Positions 26,382 through 35,294 of a stretch of DNA of 64,000 nucleotides are shown in pieces (position 1 is the stretch's first letter; each line of letters opens with the position of its first letter). The notes under the pieces were generated by a model. It saw nothing but the letters and a program-made list of their open reading frames with translations. It did no database searches and was not told where the DNA came from. Location of the stretch: NCBI RefSeq assembly GCF_011074955.1, contig NZ_WUQJ01000004.1, positions 124,001 through 188,000 of the forward strand. Reading direction: 5' to 3'. Source of the stretch: Marinobacter caseinilyticus. GTDB taxonomy: Bacteria > Pseudomonadota > Gammaproteobacteria > Pseudomonadales > Oleiphilaceae. The translations under genes were made by a program, and so were the position numbers.

Positions 26382-27139
26382 CAACTCAGCCCCCGATGAT
26401 AAACCTGCTGATCGGTGACGGTATGGTACGGCGGCGTCTGGTGGACATACGCCATAGTCAGGGCATCCAACAAAGACCATAAAATATCCAGTTTGAATTG
26501 CAGTATATCAAGTGCCCGAGCTTGCTCCTGCCCGGTATGAAAATGGTCCAGGGTGATGGCCAGACCATGCTCCACATCCCGGCGAGCCTCGGATAATCGC
26601 TTGCGAAAATAGCTGTAACCCTGGGGGTCAATCCACGGGTAATGGGTGGGCCAGCTCTGCAATCGGGATTGATGAATTTCCGGGGCGAACAGTTCGGTCA
26701 ATGACGAACAGGCCGCTTCCTGCCAACTGGCGCGGCGGGCAAAATTGAGATACGCATCGACAGCAAAACGAACCCCGGGCAGCACGTGGCGCTGGTCAAC
26801 GACCTCTTCCCGACTCAACCCGACCGCCTCGGCCAGGGCAAGCCACGCCTCGATACCGCCGTCTTCGTGACCATCGCCGTCGTGGTCCAGTACCCGCTGG
26901 AGCCATAGCCGGCGCACACTCGCATCCGGACAGTTGGCCATGATGGCGGCGTCTTTGCGGGGAATATTGACCTGATAATAATACCGATTGGCTACCCAGC
27001 CCCGAATCTGATCGGGGCTGCACTGGCCACTGTACATCGCCTGATGATAGGGGTGATGGATATGATAATACTGGCCCTTGGCCCGCAATGCCTGCTCAAA
27101 CTCAGTCCGGTTCATGGCCTCACCGATTCCGGTACTCAT
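26381..27139 (-). CDS. pqqC: Pyrroloquinoline-quinone synthase
   Basis: The product is 252 aa from ATG 27139, overlapping the pqqB stop as ATGA; a second candidate is ATG 27115. PqqC is a cofactor-free oxidase that carries out the last ring closure and oxidation of PQQ. The helical-bundle family pattern is clear: [55 protein letters not shown], and [16 protein letters not shown]. Active-site His and Tyr/Arg residues lie in these segments. Confidence 0.96.
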   Translation of the reverse strand: MSTGIGEAMNRTEFEQALRAKGQYYHIHHPYHQAMYSGQCSPDQIRGWVANRYYYQVNIPRKDAAIMANCPDASVRRLWLQRVLDHDGDGHEDGGIEAWLALAEAVGLSREEVVDQRHVLPGVRFAVDAYLNFARRASWQEAACSSLTELFAPEIHQSRLQSWPTHYPWIDPQGYSYFRKRLSEARRDVEHGLAITLDHFHTGQEQARALDILQFKLDILWSLLDALTMAYVHQTPPYHTVTDQQVYHRGLS

Positions 27140-28065
27140 GGGGCACCGGACAAATCTAAACTCATTCCGTCCCACGCAACATCGATGCCGTGGTCGGCCA
27201 GCTCCGCCCGCTCGGGCGAGTCTTCGTCCAGAATGGGGTTGGTGTTGTTGATGTGAATCAGGATTTTGTAGCGTGCCGATAACGAGTCCAGCAGCTCAAT
27301 CATGCCACCGGGGCCGCTCTGGGCCAAGTGCCCCATCGCCTGACCGGTCTTGGTGCCCACTTCCCGGCGCTGCATTTCATCGTCGTGCCAGACGGTACCG
27401 TCGACCAGTAAGGTATCAGCCCGGCTCATCCAGTCCTTGACTCGCTGATCGGGCTGACCCAGTCCCGGAGCATAGAGTAAGGTCTGACCGGTGCGGGTAT
27501 CTTCCACAAACAGGCCGACGTTGTCGCCGGGATGGGTTTTGTCACGCCGGGGCGAGTATGGCGGTGCATTGCTGAGCAAGGGAATCGCCGTCAGCTTCAG
27601 TGCCGGGGCACAGGGAATGACAAAAGACGCGTCATCCTCACACGGCATCGGTTGCCACTGCAGGCCGCCGTTCCAATGCTTGAGCATGGGAAACAAGGGA
27701 AATCCGGTACTGAGGTCTTCGTGCACTTGCGCCGTGCACCAGACATCCAACGGACAACCTTCCCGCAACGACAGCAGGCCGGTGGTATGGTCCACCTGGC
27801 TATCCATTAATAAAATCGCGTTGATGCCGGTATCGCGTATCGCCCGCTCGGGTTGCATGGGTGCAAAGTCGGCTAATTGGGCGCGAATATCCGGTGAAGC
27901 ATTACAGAGTATCCAGTGCTCGCCGTCTTCGCTGATGGCGATGGACGACTGGGTTCGGGCTCGGGCATTCAGGGTGCCGTTGCGCATGCCATTACAATTG
28001 GCACAATTGCAGTTCCACTGAGGGAACCCTCCACCGGCGGCGGAACCGAGAATCTGGACGTACAT
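27136..28065 (-). CDS. pqqB: PQQ biosynthesis protein PqqB
   Basis: The product is 309 aa from ATG 28065 (GGAGAG upstream), beginning [19 protein letters not shown] as PqqB proteins do. It has a metallo-beta-lactamase-like fold with a Cys zinc site in NCNCANC and [19 protein letters not shown]. PqqB hydroxylates the tyrosine of the diTyr/Glu intermediate in recent models; earlier work suggested transport. The gene lies 52 bases after pqqA and is coupled to pqqC. Confidence 0.96.
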   Translation of the reverse strand: MYVQILGSAAGGGFPQWNCNCANCNGMRNGTLNARARTQSSIAISEDGEHWILCNASPDIRAQLADFAPMQPERAIRDTGINAILLMDSQVDHTTGLLSLREGCPLDVWCTAQVHEDLSTGFPLFPMLKHWNGGLQWQPMPCEDDASFVIPCAPALKLTAIPLLSNAPPYSPRRDKTHPGDNVGLFVEDTRTGQTLLYAPGLGQPDQRVKDWMSRADTLLVDGTVWHDDEMQRREVGTKTGQAMGHLAQSGPGGMIELLDSLSARYKILIHINNTNPILDEDSPERAELADHGIDVAWDGMSLDLSGAP

Positions 28066-28117
28066 TCGGGCTCTCCGAAATGGCAACGGCCAACACCGAG
28101 GTGCTGGCCGTTAACGG

Positions 28118-28189
28118 TTAGCGGTTGGCGAAATACATAGTAACTTCAAAGCCAATCCGCAGATCTTCATAAGCTGGTTTGGTCCACAT
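28118..28189 (-). CDS. pqqA: PQQ precursor peptide PqqA
   Basis: The gene encodes only 23 aa, starting [16 protein letters not shown] and ending TMYFANR. Glu and Tyr in the motif EVTMY (Glu15 and Tyr19) are the residues joined to form PQQ. ATG 28189 has a GAGGA site about 8 bases upstream. It is the first gene of pqqABCDE. A terminator at 28344-28369 stops readthrough from exaC, so the pqqA promoter, or an attenuated leader, lies between there and the start codon. Confidence 0.96.
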   Translation of the reverse strand: MWTKPAYEDLRIGFEVTMYFANR

Positions 28190-28530
28190 AGTGCTTTCCT
28201 CTTGTTGTATCACTGGAGCATTACCCCTTTCATGAGTAACGTCCCCCAATCCTAGTGGCTCCGGTACACTTACTACATGGTACTTTGGAACAAGTTTTAA
28301 GGTGCCTTCAGCGGATACGCCCACCGATCGGTCCTGCCCAGGCAAAAAAAACGGCCCCCGAAAGGACCGAAAAATAGCAGGAAGACCCAACACCCTCCGG
28401 GTTCAGACGCAAACCCTACCCCGAAGGCTGCCCGCCTCACGACGGGCCCAAAGCCACCTCCTTGTGCCTACTCGCTATAACACTGGCCTTGCGGCCAGCT
28501 TGCACAACAACGTTTGTTAAGCCGTCAGCC
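28190..28530. other. Structured intergenic region between exaC and pqqA
   Basis: On the minus strand this 341-base region contains, in order, a hairpin with a GCAA tetraloop (28483-28498), an unattached AAGGAGGTG ribosome-site sequence (28455-28463), a hairpin with arms GCCCG/CGGGC inside GGCT/AGCC, a GGGTT/AACCC hairpin, a strong U8 terminator (28344-28369), and then about 150 bases of leader before pqqA. No coding frame is convincing. It could be simply the exaC 3' end plus the pqqA promoter, or a regulatory leader. Confidence 0.5.
28344..28369 (-). terminator. Rho-independent terminator with U8 tract
   Basis: On the minus strand the arms CGGTCC and GGGCCG (one G-T pair) enclose a 6-base loop and are followed by eight T residues. 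It lies about 160 bases after the exaC stop and 155 bases before pqqA. Confidence 0.85.
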
Positions 28531-30051
28531 TTAGAAGAAGCCCAACGGATTGGTGTCGTAGCTGACCAACAGGTTCTTGGTCTGCTGATAGTGATCGAGC
28601 GCCATCTTGTGGTTCTCACGGCCGACACCGGACTTCTTGTAGCCACCAAAGGCCGCATGGGCAGGGTACTGGTGGTAGCAGTTAGTCCACACACGACCGG
28701 CCTGAATGGCGCGGCCCATGCGATAGGCGCGGTTAATGTCGCGGGTCCACAGACCTGCACCAAGACCAAACTCAGTGTCGTTGGCGATGGCAAGCGCTTC
28801 TTCCTCGTCCTTGAACGTGGTGACACCCACGACCGGTCCGAAGATTTCCTCCTGGAAGGTACGCATGTCATTGCGGCCCTTCAGCAGGGTCGGCTGGATG
28901 TAGAAGCCGTTGTTGTACTCTCCGCCCATCTCGTGACGACCGCCGCCGGTGAGCACTTCCGCGCCCTCCTGCTTGCCAATCTCAAGATAAGACATGATTT
29001 TGTCGAACTGCTCTTTGCTGGCCTGTGCCCCAACCTGCACATCGGTGTCCAGCGGATTGCCGCGCTTGATGCTCTTGGTGCGTTCGATAACCATGGCCAT
29101 GAACTCGTCGTACATGTCTTCCTGCACCAGAGCACGGGACGGACAGGTGCAGACTTCGCCCTGGTTGAAGAATGCCAGTACCAGACCTTCGACACACTTG
29201 CTGATGAACTCTGGCTCAGCCTTCATCACGTCGGAGAAGTAGATGTTTGGTGACTTGCCACCCAGCTCAACGGTTGACGGGATAATGTTCTCAGCCGCGC
29301 ACTTCATGATGTGCGAGCCGACCGGCGTGGAGCCGGTAAAAGCAATTTTCGCGATACGCTTGTTGCTCGCCAGTGCCTGGCCAGCCTCAGTGCCATAACC
29401 GTTAACGATGTTCACAACGCCCGGTGGCAACAGATCACCGATCAGCTCCATCAATACCAGGATGCTCGCAGGTGTTTGCTCGGCTGGCTTCATCACCGTG
29501 CAGTTGCCGGCGGCCAGGCAGGGCGCCAATTTCCAGACGGCCATCAGGATCGGGAAGTTCCAGGGGATGATCTGACCAACCACACCCAGAGGCTCGTGGT
29601 AGTGGTAGGCGACGGTGTTGTTGTCGATGGCGCTGGAGGTGTCCTCCTGAGCACGGATACAACCGGCGAAGTAACGGAAGTGGTCAACCGCCAGCGGGAT
29701 GTCGGCATTAAGGGTTTCGCGCACCGCCTTACCGTTGTCCCAGGTTTCTGCGACCGACAGCATTTCGAGGTTTTGCTCAATGCGGTCAGCAATTTTCAAC
29801 AGAATGTTAGAGCGTTCGGTCGTTGACGTCTTGCCCCAGGCCGGTGCGGCCTTGTGTGCAGCGTCCAGTGCCAGCTCGATGTCTTCAGCGCTGGAGCGTG
29901 GAATCTTGCAAAACACGTCGCCGGTAATAGGGGTGACGTTGTCGAAGTACTGACCCTTCAACGGAGCAACCCACTCGCCGCCGATGTAGTTTTCATATTG
30001 TGCTTTGTAGGAGACGACAGAGCCTTCCTTACCAGGGTTTGCGTAGATCAT
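28531..30051 (-). CDS. exaC: Aldehyde dehydrogenase (ExaC/AldB type)
   Basis: This 506-aa NAD(P)-dependent aldehyde dehydrogenase has catalytic Cys301 ([10 protein letters not shown]), general base Glu262 ([11 protein letters not shown]), cofactor motifs PWNFPILM and FTGSTPVGS, and C-terminal [13 protein letters not shown]. Its length and sequence style match the acetaldehyde dehydrogenase ExaC of the P. aeruginosa ethanol pathway. It oxidises the aldehyde from the quinoprotein alcohol dehydrogenase. ATG 30051 follows AGAGG. Terminators on both sides (30201-30228 and 28344-28369) make it a single-gene unit. Confidence 0.95.
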   Translation of the reverse strand: MIYANPGKEGSVVSYKAQYENYIGGEWVAPLKGQYFDNVTPITGDVFCKIPRSSAEDIELALDAAHKAAPAWGKTSTTERSNILLKIADRIEQNLEMLSVAETWDNGKAVRETLNADIPLAVDHFRYFAGCIRAQEDTSSAIDNNTVAYHYHEPLGVVGQIIPWNFPILMAVWKLAPCLAAGNCTVMKPAEQTPASILVLMELIGDLLPPGVVNIVNGYGTEAGQALASNKRIAKIAFTGSTPVGSHIMKCAAENIIPSTVELGGKSPNIYFSDVMKAEPEFISKCVEGLVLAFFNQGEVCTCPSRALVQEDMYDEFMAMVIERTKSIKRGNPLDTDVQVGAQASKEQFDKIMSYLEIGKQEGAEVLTGGGRHEMGGEYNNGFYIQPTLLKGRNDMRTFQEEIFGPVVGVTTFKDEEEALAIANDTEFGLGAGLWTRDINRAYRMGRAIQAGRVWTNCYHQYPAHAAFGGYKKSGVGRENHKMALDHYQQTKNLLVSYDTNPLGFF

Positions 30052-30200
30052 GATTTTGGCCTCTTGTTCTGATTGATGCTGGGCAACGCAGTTCTAGCGT
30101 TCTCAATTTCACTGTAGGCGTGTAAGCACTCAGTCGAAATGATCCCTTCGGTGTGTAAAACTCGTTATTTGGTATTAGACAGAACTGATACTGCGGTAAC

Positions 30201-30228
30201 GAAAAGGGGGCCGATCAACGGCCCCCTT
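30201..30228 (-). terminator. Rho-independent terminator after quinoprotein ADH gene
   Basis: A 10-bp perfect stem (arms AAGGGGGCCG and CGGCCCCCTT) with a 5-base loop and a short T-run on the minus strand. It starts 28 bases after the exaA stop at 30256. Confidence 0.88.
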
Positions 30229-30255
30229 ATTACCACTGTAGATCAAGACGGCAAA

Positions 30256-32034
30256 TTAGCGCGCCGCAACCCGATCTTTCGGCAATTTGAACGTCCAGAC
30301 CATACCCCCCTGGTTAAAGTCCTTGACCACCTTGGCGACCTCGCCCCCCCAAAGAGGAACGGCGCCACCCCAGCCAGAAGCTACGGAGACATACTGCTCG
30401 CCATCCATAGTCCAGGTGATGGGCGTACCAACGACACCGGAGCCGGTGTTGAACTTATAGAGTTCTTCGCCGGTCTTGGCATCAAACGCTTTCAGGTAAC
30501 CTTCCGGTGTACCGGTAAAGACCAGGTTGCCAGCAGTTGCCATGACGCCGCCCCACAGTGGAGCCGGGTTGTTGTAACGCCATACTTCTTTACCGGTCTT
30601 CGGGTCCATCGCTCGCAGCACACCGATGAACTTGTCATTGGTCGGCTTGATGGTGAAGCCGGCGCCCAGGAACGCAGCACCCTTCTTGTAAGACACGGCT
30701 TCGTTCCAGATGTCCATTGACCATTCGTTGGACGGCACGTAGAACAAGCCGGTGTCCTGACTGTAAGCCATTGGCTGCCAGTTCTTACCGCCGAGGAACG
30801 AGGGTTGTGCAACGACCGCTTCACCCTTGTCACCCTTCATGTCGGCAGGATTGCCAGGACGGCCGTCCTTGGTGTTGTAGATCGGACGACCTTTCTTATC
30901 GAGACCGGTTGCCCAGGTGATCTTGTCAACGAACGGGAAGCCACGAATGAATGCGCCGTTGGTGCGATCCAGTACGTAGAAGAACCCGTTACGGTCAGCG
31001 GTGGCGGCCGCTTTGACCATCTTGCCGTTCTTGCCCTTGTAATCGAACGAAATCAGCTCGTTAACACCGTCGTAGTCCCAGCCGTCGTGAGGCGTAGTCT
31101 GGAAGTGCCACTTGATGCTGCCGTCATCCGGGTCGATCGCCAACCGTGATGAAGAAAACAGGTTGTCACCAGGGCGCAGGTGCGAGTTCCAGGGTGCCGG
31201 GTTACCGGTGCCAAAAAACAGCGAGTCGGTGCTGGCGTCATAAGTACCGCCCAGCCATGTGGCCGCGCCGCCGTTCTTCCACATGTCGCCAGGCCAGGTC
31301 AGACCCGCTTGACCACCGGAAATGCCATTTTCAACGGCTTTGCCGTCCTTGTAGACATAACCCATATGACCTTCGACCGTTGGACGTGTCCACACCAGGT
31401 CGCCGGTCTTGGCATCATAGGCTTCCACTTTACCGACAATGCCGAATTCGCCACCGGACACACCGGTAATGACTTTGCCTTTAACAATCGTAGGCGCCGC
31501 GGTGATGGCGTAGCCGGCCTGATAATCGGCGACTTTCTTGATCCAGACCACGTTGCCGGTGTCTTTGTTCAGTGCGACCAGTTTGGCGTCGAGCGTGCCG
31601 AAAATAACCATGTCGCCGTACAACGCAACACCCCGGTTAACAACGTCGCAGCACGGCATGATGCCGTCTGGAAGACGCGCATCGTACTGCCAGATTTCCT
31701 CACCGGTCTTGGCATCAATCGCGTAAACGCGCGAGTAAGAAGCCGTGACATACATTACGCCGTCTTTGATCATCGGCTGGGATTCCTGGCCGCGCATTTT
31801 CTCGCTACCAAATGAAAAGGCCCAAACCGGTTGCAGGCTTTTTACGTTGCTGTCATTCAGGGTTGTAATCGGGCTGTAGCGTTGACCTTGCTGCCCCATG
31901 CCATAGCTGACGACATCCTCAGCGGTGGCCTGGTCATTCATGATGTCCTTGTCGGTGACCGCTTGGGCACCGAATGAAACAGCCAATGCAAGGGCACTGG
32001 CAGCAAATTGTTTACCGATCGTGTTCGATCTCAT
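30256..32034 (-). CDS. exaA: PQQ-dependent alcohol dehydrogenase, lanthanide-type signature
   Basis: The product is 592 aa from ATG 32034 (GGAGAG upstream) with a signal peptide ending AVSFGAQA, so it is periplasmic. It is an eight-bladed quinoprotein propeller: the adjacent Cys128-Cys129 disulfide, metal ligands Glu196 (SGGEFG) and Asn278 (GTGNPAPWN), catalytic Asp320, Arg348 and WxxG docking motifs. Two residues after Asp320 is Asp322 (GWDYDG), the extra acidic ligand of XoxF, ExaF and PedH that accept lanthanides; calcium enzymes usually have Ala or Ser there. Electrons should pass to cytochrome c550 (33320-33745). It lies between the PedG-like gene and exaC. A 15-bp palindrome at 32079-32093 precedes it. 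Confidence 0.95.
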   Translation of the reverse strand: MRSNTIGKQFAASALALAVSFGAQAVTDKDIMNDQATAEDVVSYGMGQQGQRYSPITTLNDSNVKSLQPVWAFSFGSEKMRGQESQPMIKDGVMYVTASYSRVYAIDAKTGEEIWQYDARLPDGIMPCCDVVNRGVALYGDMVIFGTLDAKLVALNKDTGNVVWIKKVADYQAGYAITAAPTIVKGKVITGVSGGEFGIVGKVEAYDAKTGDLVWTRPTVEGHMGYVYKDGKAVENGISGGQAGLTWPGDMWKNGGAATWLGGTYDASTDSLFFGTGNPAPWNSHLRPGDNLFSSSRLAIDPDDGSIKWHFQTTPHDGWDYDGVNELISFDYKGKNGKMVKAAATADRNGFFYVLDRTNGAFIRGFPFVDKITWATGLDKKGRPIYNTKDGRPGNPADMKGDKGEAVVAQPSFLGGKNWQPMAYSQDTGLFYVPSNEWSMDIWNEAVSYKKGAAFLGAGFTIKPTNDKFIGVLRAMDPKTGKEVWRYNNPAPLWGGVMATAGNLVFTGTPEGYLKAFDAKTGEELYKFNTGSGVVGTPITWTMDGEQYVSVASGWGGAVPLWGGEVAKVVKDFNQGGMVWTFKLPKDRVAAR

Positions 32035-32078
32035 GGTTGCGCTCTCCAAGTCTCTTGTTTTCTGATTAAGCGGCGAAC

Positions 32079-32093
32079 CGGGAAGACTTCCCG
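32079..32093. promoter_or_regulatory. Candidate operator or leader hairpin upstream of exaA
   Basis: A perfect 15-base palindrome with arms CGGGAAG and CTTCCCG around a single central base, 45-59 bases upstream of the exaA start codon. It may be a protein-binding site or a short hairpin in the mRNA leader. Confidence 0.4.
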
Positions 32094-32184
32094 CCTCTGC
32101 ACCAATTCTTGGCCGTGGCGCCGTTCTCAACAATTAACCCCCCGACCAACTTCTCTCATCACTTGGTAGTACGCCCCCCCTGAA

Positions 32185-32213
32185 ACAAAAAACCCGCAGG
32201 GCTAGCTGCGGGT
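32185..32213 (-). terminator. Rho-independent terminator after PedG-like gene
   Basis: On the minus strand a 9-bp perfect stem (AACCCGCAG/CTGCGGGTT) is followed by a run of T (TTTTTT within TTTTTTGTTTC). It separates the cytochrome/PedG-like operon from exaA. Confidence 0.88.
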
Positions 32214-32321
32214 TCCAGGCGAACACTCTGAAGCGTCAGGACGCCGATTCGTCAATGGTATTTGTCACTCTATGCCCTGTGCCCACGCCGACCAACGTTC
32301 CCTGCCGGGGCGCAGCGCGTC

Positions 32322-33248
32322 TCACTCAGCCTGCGCGCCCAGAACTTCAGCGTAATAACCCGGTATCGAATACCGGGCGCCATAGCGGGCAAACAAAGCC
32401 TCCATCTCCCCGCCCCTCACGAGTTCGTCAACGATCGCTTCGATCGCATACCCGAGCTGGCGATGGGTATGTTTGACCGCCATACCCACATCCCACACCT
32501 GTTTGGTCAACCCGGGAAAGCCATTAGTGGCCGGCACCATGCCGTCGTCAGGGTGCTCCGCCAATTCAAAATCGACTTCCGCCCGCATCCCCATGACGGC
32601 ACTCACATCGCCAGCCAACATGCCATCAAAGGCCGCGCCGACGTTATTGTAGTGTTTAACCTGAGACCGAATACTGCCATTAAAACTCGAACTCAGATAA
32701 AAGTCGGGCAGCGTATCAATCTCGACGCCGATGGGGTGATAGCGAAACACTGCAATGGTTGAGACCGGATCAAGCTTGGCGGGGTTGTAGGCGATCTGCC
32801 ACTGTTCCTGCTGGTACGGCCCGAACAAGACCACCTGCTCGTTCATGTATTCGCCGGTGGAATCCTGCATGTAAGCGAACTTTTTGTCGTAGGGCACGCG
32901 CATCATCACGTCCGCCAAACGCCGCTTGGCGAGGTAATGCCCCTTCCAGACGTTATTGCGCAGATCGTCTCCCAGGGTTTCATCCGGCACAATCCAGTGG
33001 GGCTGGAACTCAACCCCCAGACGTTCGGCAATCCGTCGCCCGAGGTCCGCATCAATGCCTTTGGCAACACCATCCTGCTCGTAGGAATATGGCGGGAAGT
33101 TCTGGTACATCCCGACCTTCAGGAATCCCGACGCGATCACTGCATCGTAGGTGCGCTCCGGCGGGCGGTCGAGGATACCTTCCTGGCCAATGGCCGCGCC
33201 GGTAAACATCGTCAGCACCAGCGCCATGTAATACCGGGTTATTGTCAC
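32322..33248 (-). CDS. pedG: Quinoprotein-associated substrate-binding protein (PedG-like)
   Basis: From GTG 33248, with AAGGGGG 6 bases upstream, the product is 308 aa with signal peptide (YYMALVLTMFTGAAIGQ). ATG 33290 is a less likely start. It is a periplasmic type-II binding fold of the family placed next to PQQ dehydrogenases (MoxJ/PedG-like): LKVGMYQNFPPYSYEQDG...GIDADLGRRIAERLGVEF and ADVMMRVPYDKKF are characteristic. XoxJ and MoxJ are thought to help activate the dehydrogenase rather than feed a transporter. It follows the cytochrome c550 gene by 71 bases, matching pedF-pedG order. Confidence 0.87.
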   Translation of the reverse strand: MTITRYYMALVLTMFTGAAIGQEGILDRPPERTYDAVIASGFLKVGMYQNFPPYSYEQDGVAKGIDADLGRRIAERLGVEFQPHWIVPDETLGDDLRNNVWKGHYLAKRRLADVMMRVPYDKKFAYMQDSTGEYMNEQVVLFGPYQQEQWQIAYNPAKLDPVSTIAVFRYHPIGVEIDTLPDFYLSSSFNGSIRSQVKHYNNVGAAFDGMLAGDVSAVMGMRAEVDFELAEHPDDGMVPATNGFPGLTKQVWDVGMAVKHTHRQLGYAIEAIVDELVRGGEMEALFARYGARYSIPGYYAEVLGAQAE

Positions 33249-33319
33249 TATGCCCCCTTCTGGTCCCCCGCCAAGGCGGGTACTATTCATTTCATTGCTG
33301 GTTGTTGGTCGTTGCTGGA

Positions 33320-33745
33320 TCACTCCGGCTCGGGGAGCGACTCGACGTAGGTCTTGATAGCCCATATCGCGTTTTGATCCAGCGTGCCCTTGAACGAAGG
33401 CATGTTGCCATAGCCGCCCAGCACACGACCGATGAAGTACTCGTCGTCCCAAGCTTCAAGTTCACGGAGATCGGGTGTCATGCCGCCCGACATTGCCTGA
33501 ATACCGTGACAGGCAGCACAGTTGCCAGCGTAACCACTTTCGCCCACGTTGACGGCCTGCGCGTTCATGTCGCCGTGCTGACCACCTTCACGAAAAGGAT
33601 TTTCCATCAGCGGTTCGGCACCCAGTTCCGGTAACGAGCCGGTGTCGACGCCTTGCGGTGTCACGTTACCGTGGCCCATCGCAATGGACGCCAGCCCAAA
33701 CAGGCCAGCCAACGCCATCCCTTTCACAATTCTGGAAACTGCCAT
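33320..33745 (-). CDS. exaB: Cytochrome c550, electron acceptor of the alcohol dehydrogenase
   Basis: The product is 141 aa from ATG 33745 (GGAG 9 bases upstream), with a signal peptide ending near SIAMGHG. A single haem-binding CAACH lies at Cys76, Cys79 and His80, and the likely axial Met is Met115 in GGYGNMPSFKG. This fits the ExaB/PedF soluble cytochromes that take electrons from quinoprotein ethanol dehydrogenase. It is the first gene of a unit with the PedG-like protein, and is divergent from the ABC system at 34059. Confidence 0.92.
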   Translation of the reverse strand: MAVSRIVKGMALAGLFGLASIAMGHGNVTPQGVDTGSLPELGAEPLMENPFREGGQHGDMNAQAVNVGESGYAGNCAACHGIQAMSGGMTPDLRELEAWDDEYFIGRVLGGYGNMPSFKGTLDQNAIWAIKTYVESLPEPE

Positions 33746-34058
33746 AATCATTTCTCCACTGAAGCCTATTACGCTCTTTGGATATCAGAAAGAGCATTTA
33801 CTATTGATCATTCCAGTGTAGAAACCTGATCTCCCATTCCGAATGCCACTTTCGAGCCTTCGCTCTAGTTCCTTAGTCCTATACCTGGCCGTCACGGCCT
33901 GGTATCGGCCCTTGCTGGCGGCGCTGAACCCCCTGCGCCGGGCGGGACGAGCCCGCCGATATAGTGCTTTGGTACTGCCAAATTCCTACTTTATGAATAT
34001 TTCAGGGATCAGGCGCCTTCTCTAAGCTCGGTTGATAGATCTTGTTAATGAGGAATTC
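33746..34058. other. Divergent control region of PQQ alcohol genes
   Basis: This 313-base region separates exaB (minus) from the PedA-type ABC operon (plus). It contains the 25-bp imperfect palindrome at 33881-33905 and a 6-bp GC stem (GGCGGG/CCCGCC) at 33941-33957. A/T-rich stretches at 33780-33830 and 33975-34010 are likely promoter areas. A reading frame at 33843-34025 lacks a ribosome site and is not considered coding. Confidence 0.5.
33881..33905. promoter_or_regulatory. Candidate operator: 25-bp palindrome
   Basis: The left half ATACCTGGCCGT and right half ACGGCCTGGTAT are mirror complements around a central C, with 11 of 12 pairs matching (one T-T mismatch). It lies near the middle of the divergent promoter region, 136 bases from exaB and 154 from the ABC operon start codon. 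The binding protein is unknown; ErbR/AgmR is one candidate. Confidence 0.5.
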
Positions 34059-35225
34059 ATGTCCAACATTCGCCTACTCGCCGCCGCTTTGTGTTTTGGG
34101 TGGGTATTGCCGGCGGCCGGCTTCAGTGCCGACATTCGGATCGGATACATTCAATGGGTACCGGACCAAGGCCCGGTGCTGTCCAACATTCTTCCCGAAC
34201 CGGACGACGCCGGCCAGCGGGGCGCCGAACTGGCGCTGGCGGACAACAACACCACCGGGCGATTTCTCAATCATAGCTACCGGCTCGAGTCGGTGGTGGC
34301 AGACTCTGCCTCCGACGCTCAGGAGGCGTTGGCAGGCCTGATGGATCAGGGCATTGAGCTGTTCATTCTGAACGTACCCGCGACCACCCTGCGTGAGATG
34401 GCGACCCAGGCGAACGATCGGGCCCTGCTGTTTAACGCCGGCGCCAGCGACAACGCGCTTCGGGTACGCGATTGCGCACCCAACGTGCTCCACACAATTG
34501 CCAGCTACGGCATGCTGACCGATGCGTTGGGTCAGTGGCTCAGCGCGCGCCGGTGGCAAAAAATCTTCCTGATCACCGGCCCGACCGAGCAGGACCAGCA
34601 GTGGGCGGACAGCTTCCGCAGGGCCAGCAAACGCTTCAACCTCAAGATCATCGCCGACAAACCCTGGTCGTTCGAGGGCGACTTACGCCGGACCGCGTCC
34701 CGTGAATTGCCGCTATTCACCCAAGCGTCCGATTACGACGCCGTGGTGGTGGCTGACGTGCGCGGTGATTTTGGCGAATACGTACCATTCAACACATGGC
34801 TGCCAAGGCCGGTCACCGGCACCCAGGGCATGACACCGGTGACGTGGCATCGGGTGGTGGAAGCCTGGGGTGCCGCTCAGCTTCAACGCCGTTTCACCGG
34901 GCTGGCGCACCGCGATATGACGGACATTGACTACGCGGCCTGGCTTGGCGTGCGGGCCGTGGGCGAAGCGGTGACCCGAACCGCCAAAGTCCGCTCGAAA
35001 GCCGTTCGCACCTACCTGCTATCCGATCAGCTGCAGTTGGATGGTTTTAAGGGTCGCCAGTTGAGTTTTCGCACCTGGAACGGCCAGTTACGCCAACCAA
35101 TCCCGCTGGTTCACCCGCGGGCTTTGGTCGGACAGACTCCGATTGAGGGTTTCCTCCATCCTAAAACCGACCTGGACACCCTGGGCTTCGACGCACCGGA
35201 AAGCCAATGCCGGATCGTCAAGTGA
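34059..35225 (+). CDS. PQQ-associated ABC system, substrate-binding protein
   Basis: The product is 388 aa from ATG 34059 (TGAGG upstream) with signal peptide (NIRLLAAALCFGWVLPAAGFSA). It resembles type-I branched-chain-amino-acid-like binding proteins: RIGYIQWVPDQGP, GAELALADNNTTG, and LFILNVPATTLREMA. It starts the operon with the YVTN propeller, ATPase and permease, the layout described as the PQQ-dependent catabolism-associated ABC transporter. The substrate is unknown; an export role has been suggested for the PedBC partners. Confidence 0.85.
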   Translation: MSNIRLLAAALCFGWVLPAAGFSADIRIGYIQWVPDQGPVLSNILPEPDDAGQRGAELALADNNTTGRFLNHSYRLESVVADSASDAQEALAGLMDQGIELFILNVPATTLREMATQANDRALLFNAGASDNALRVRDCAPNVLHTIASYGMLTDALGQWLSARRWQKIFLITGPTEQDQQWADSFRRASKRFNLKIIADKPWSFEGDLRRTASRELPLFTQASDYDAVVVADVRGDFGEYVPFNTWLPRPVTGTQGMTPVTWHRVVEAWGAAQLQRRFTGLAHRDMTDIDYAAWLGVRAVGEAVTRTAKVRSKAVRTYLLSDQLQLDGFKGRQLSFRTWNGQLRQPIPLVHPRALVGQTPIEGFLHPKTDLDTLGFDAPESQCRIVK

Positions 35226-35294
35226 CTATCACATAAGACCGGGGGTCGTGACGCCAGCGTCGCCAGCCACGCGCCCCCACAAGGAGAATCAACA

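Noticed and set aside
28462..29253. Plus-strand frame of 263 codons
   Set aside because: It is antisense to exaC and reflects high GC at third positions.
33267..33280. CCCGCC/GGCGGG hairpin between exaB and the PedG-like gene
   Set aside because: Very short loop and no T-run; at best a minor mRNA structure.
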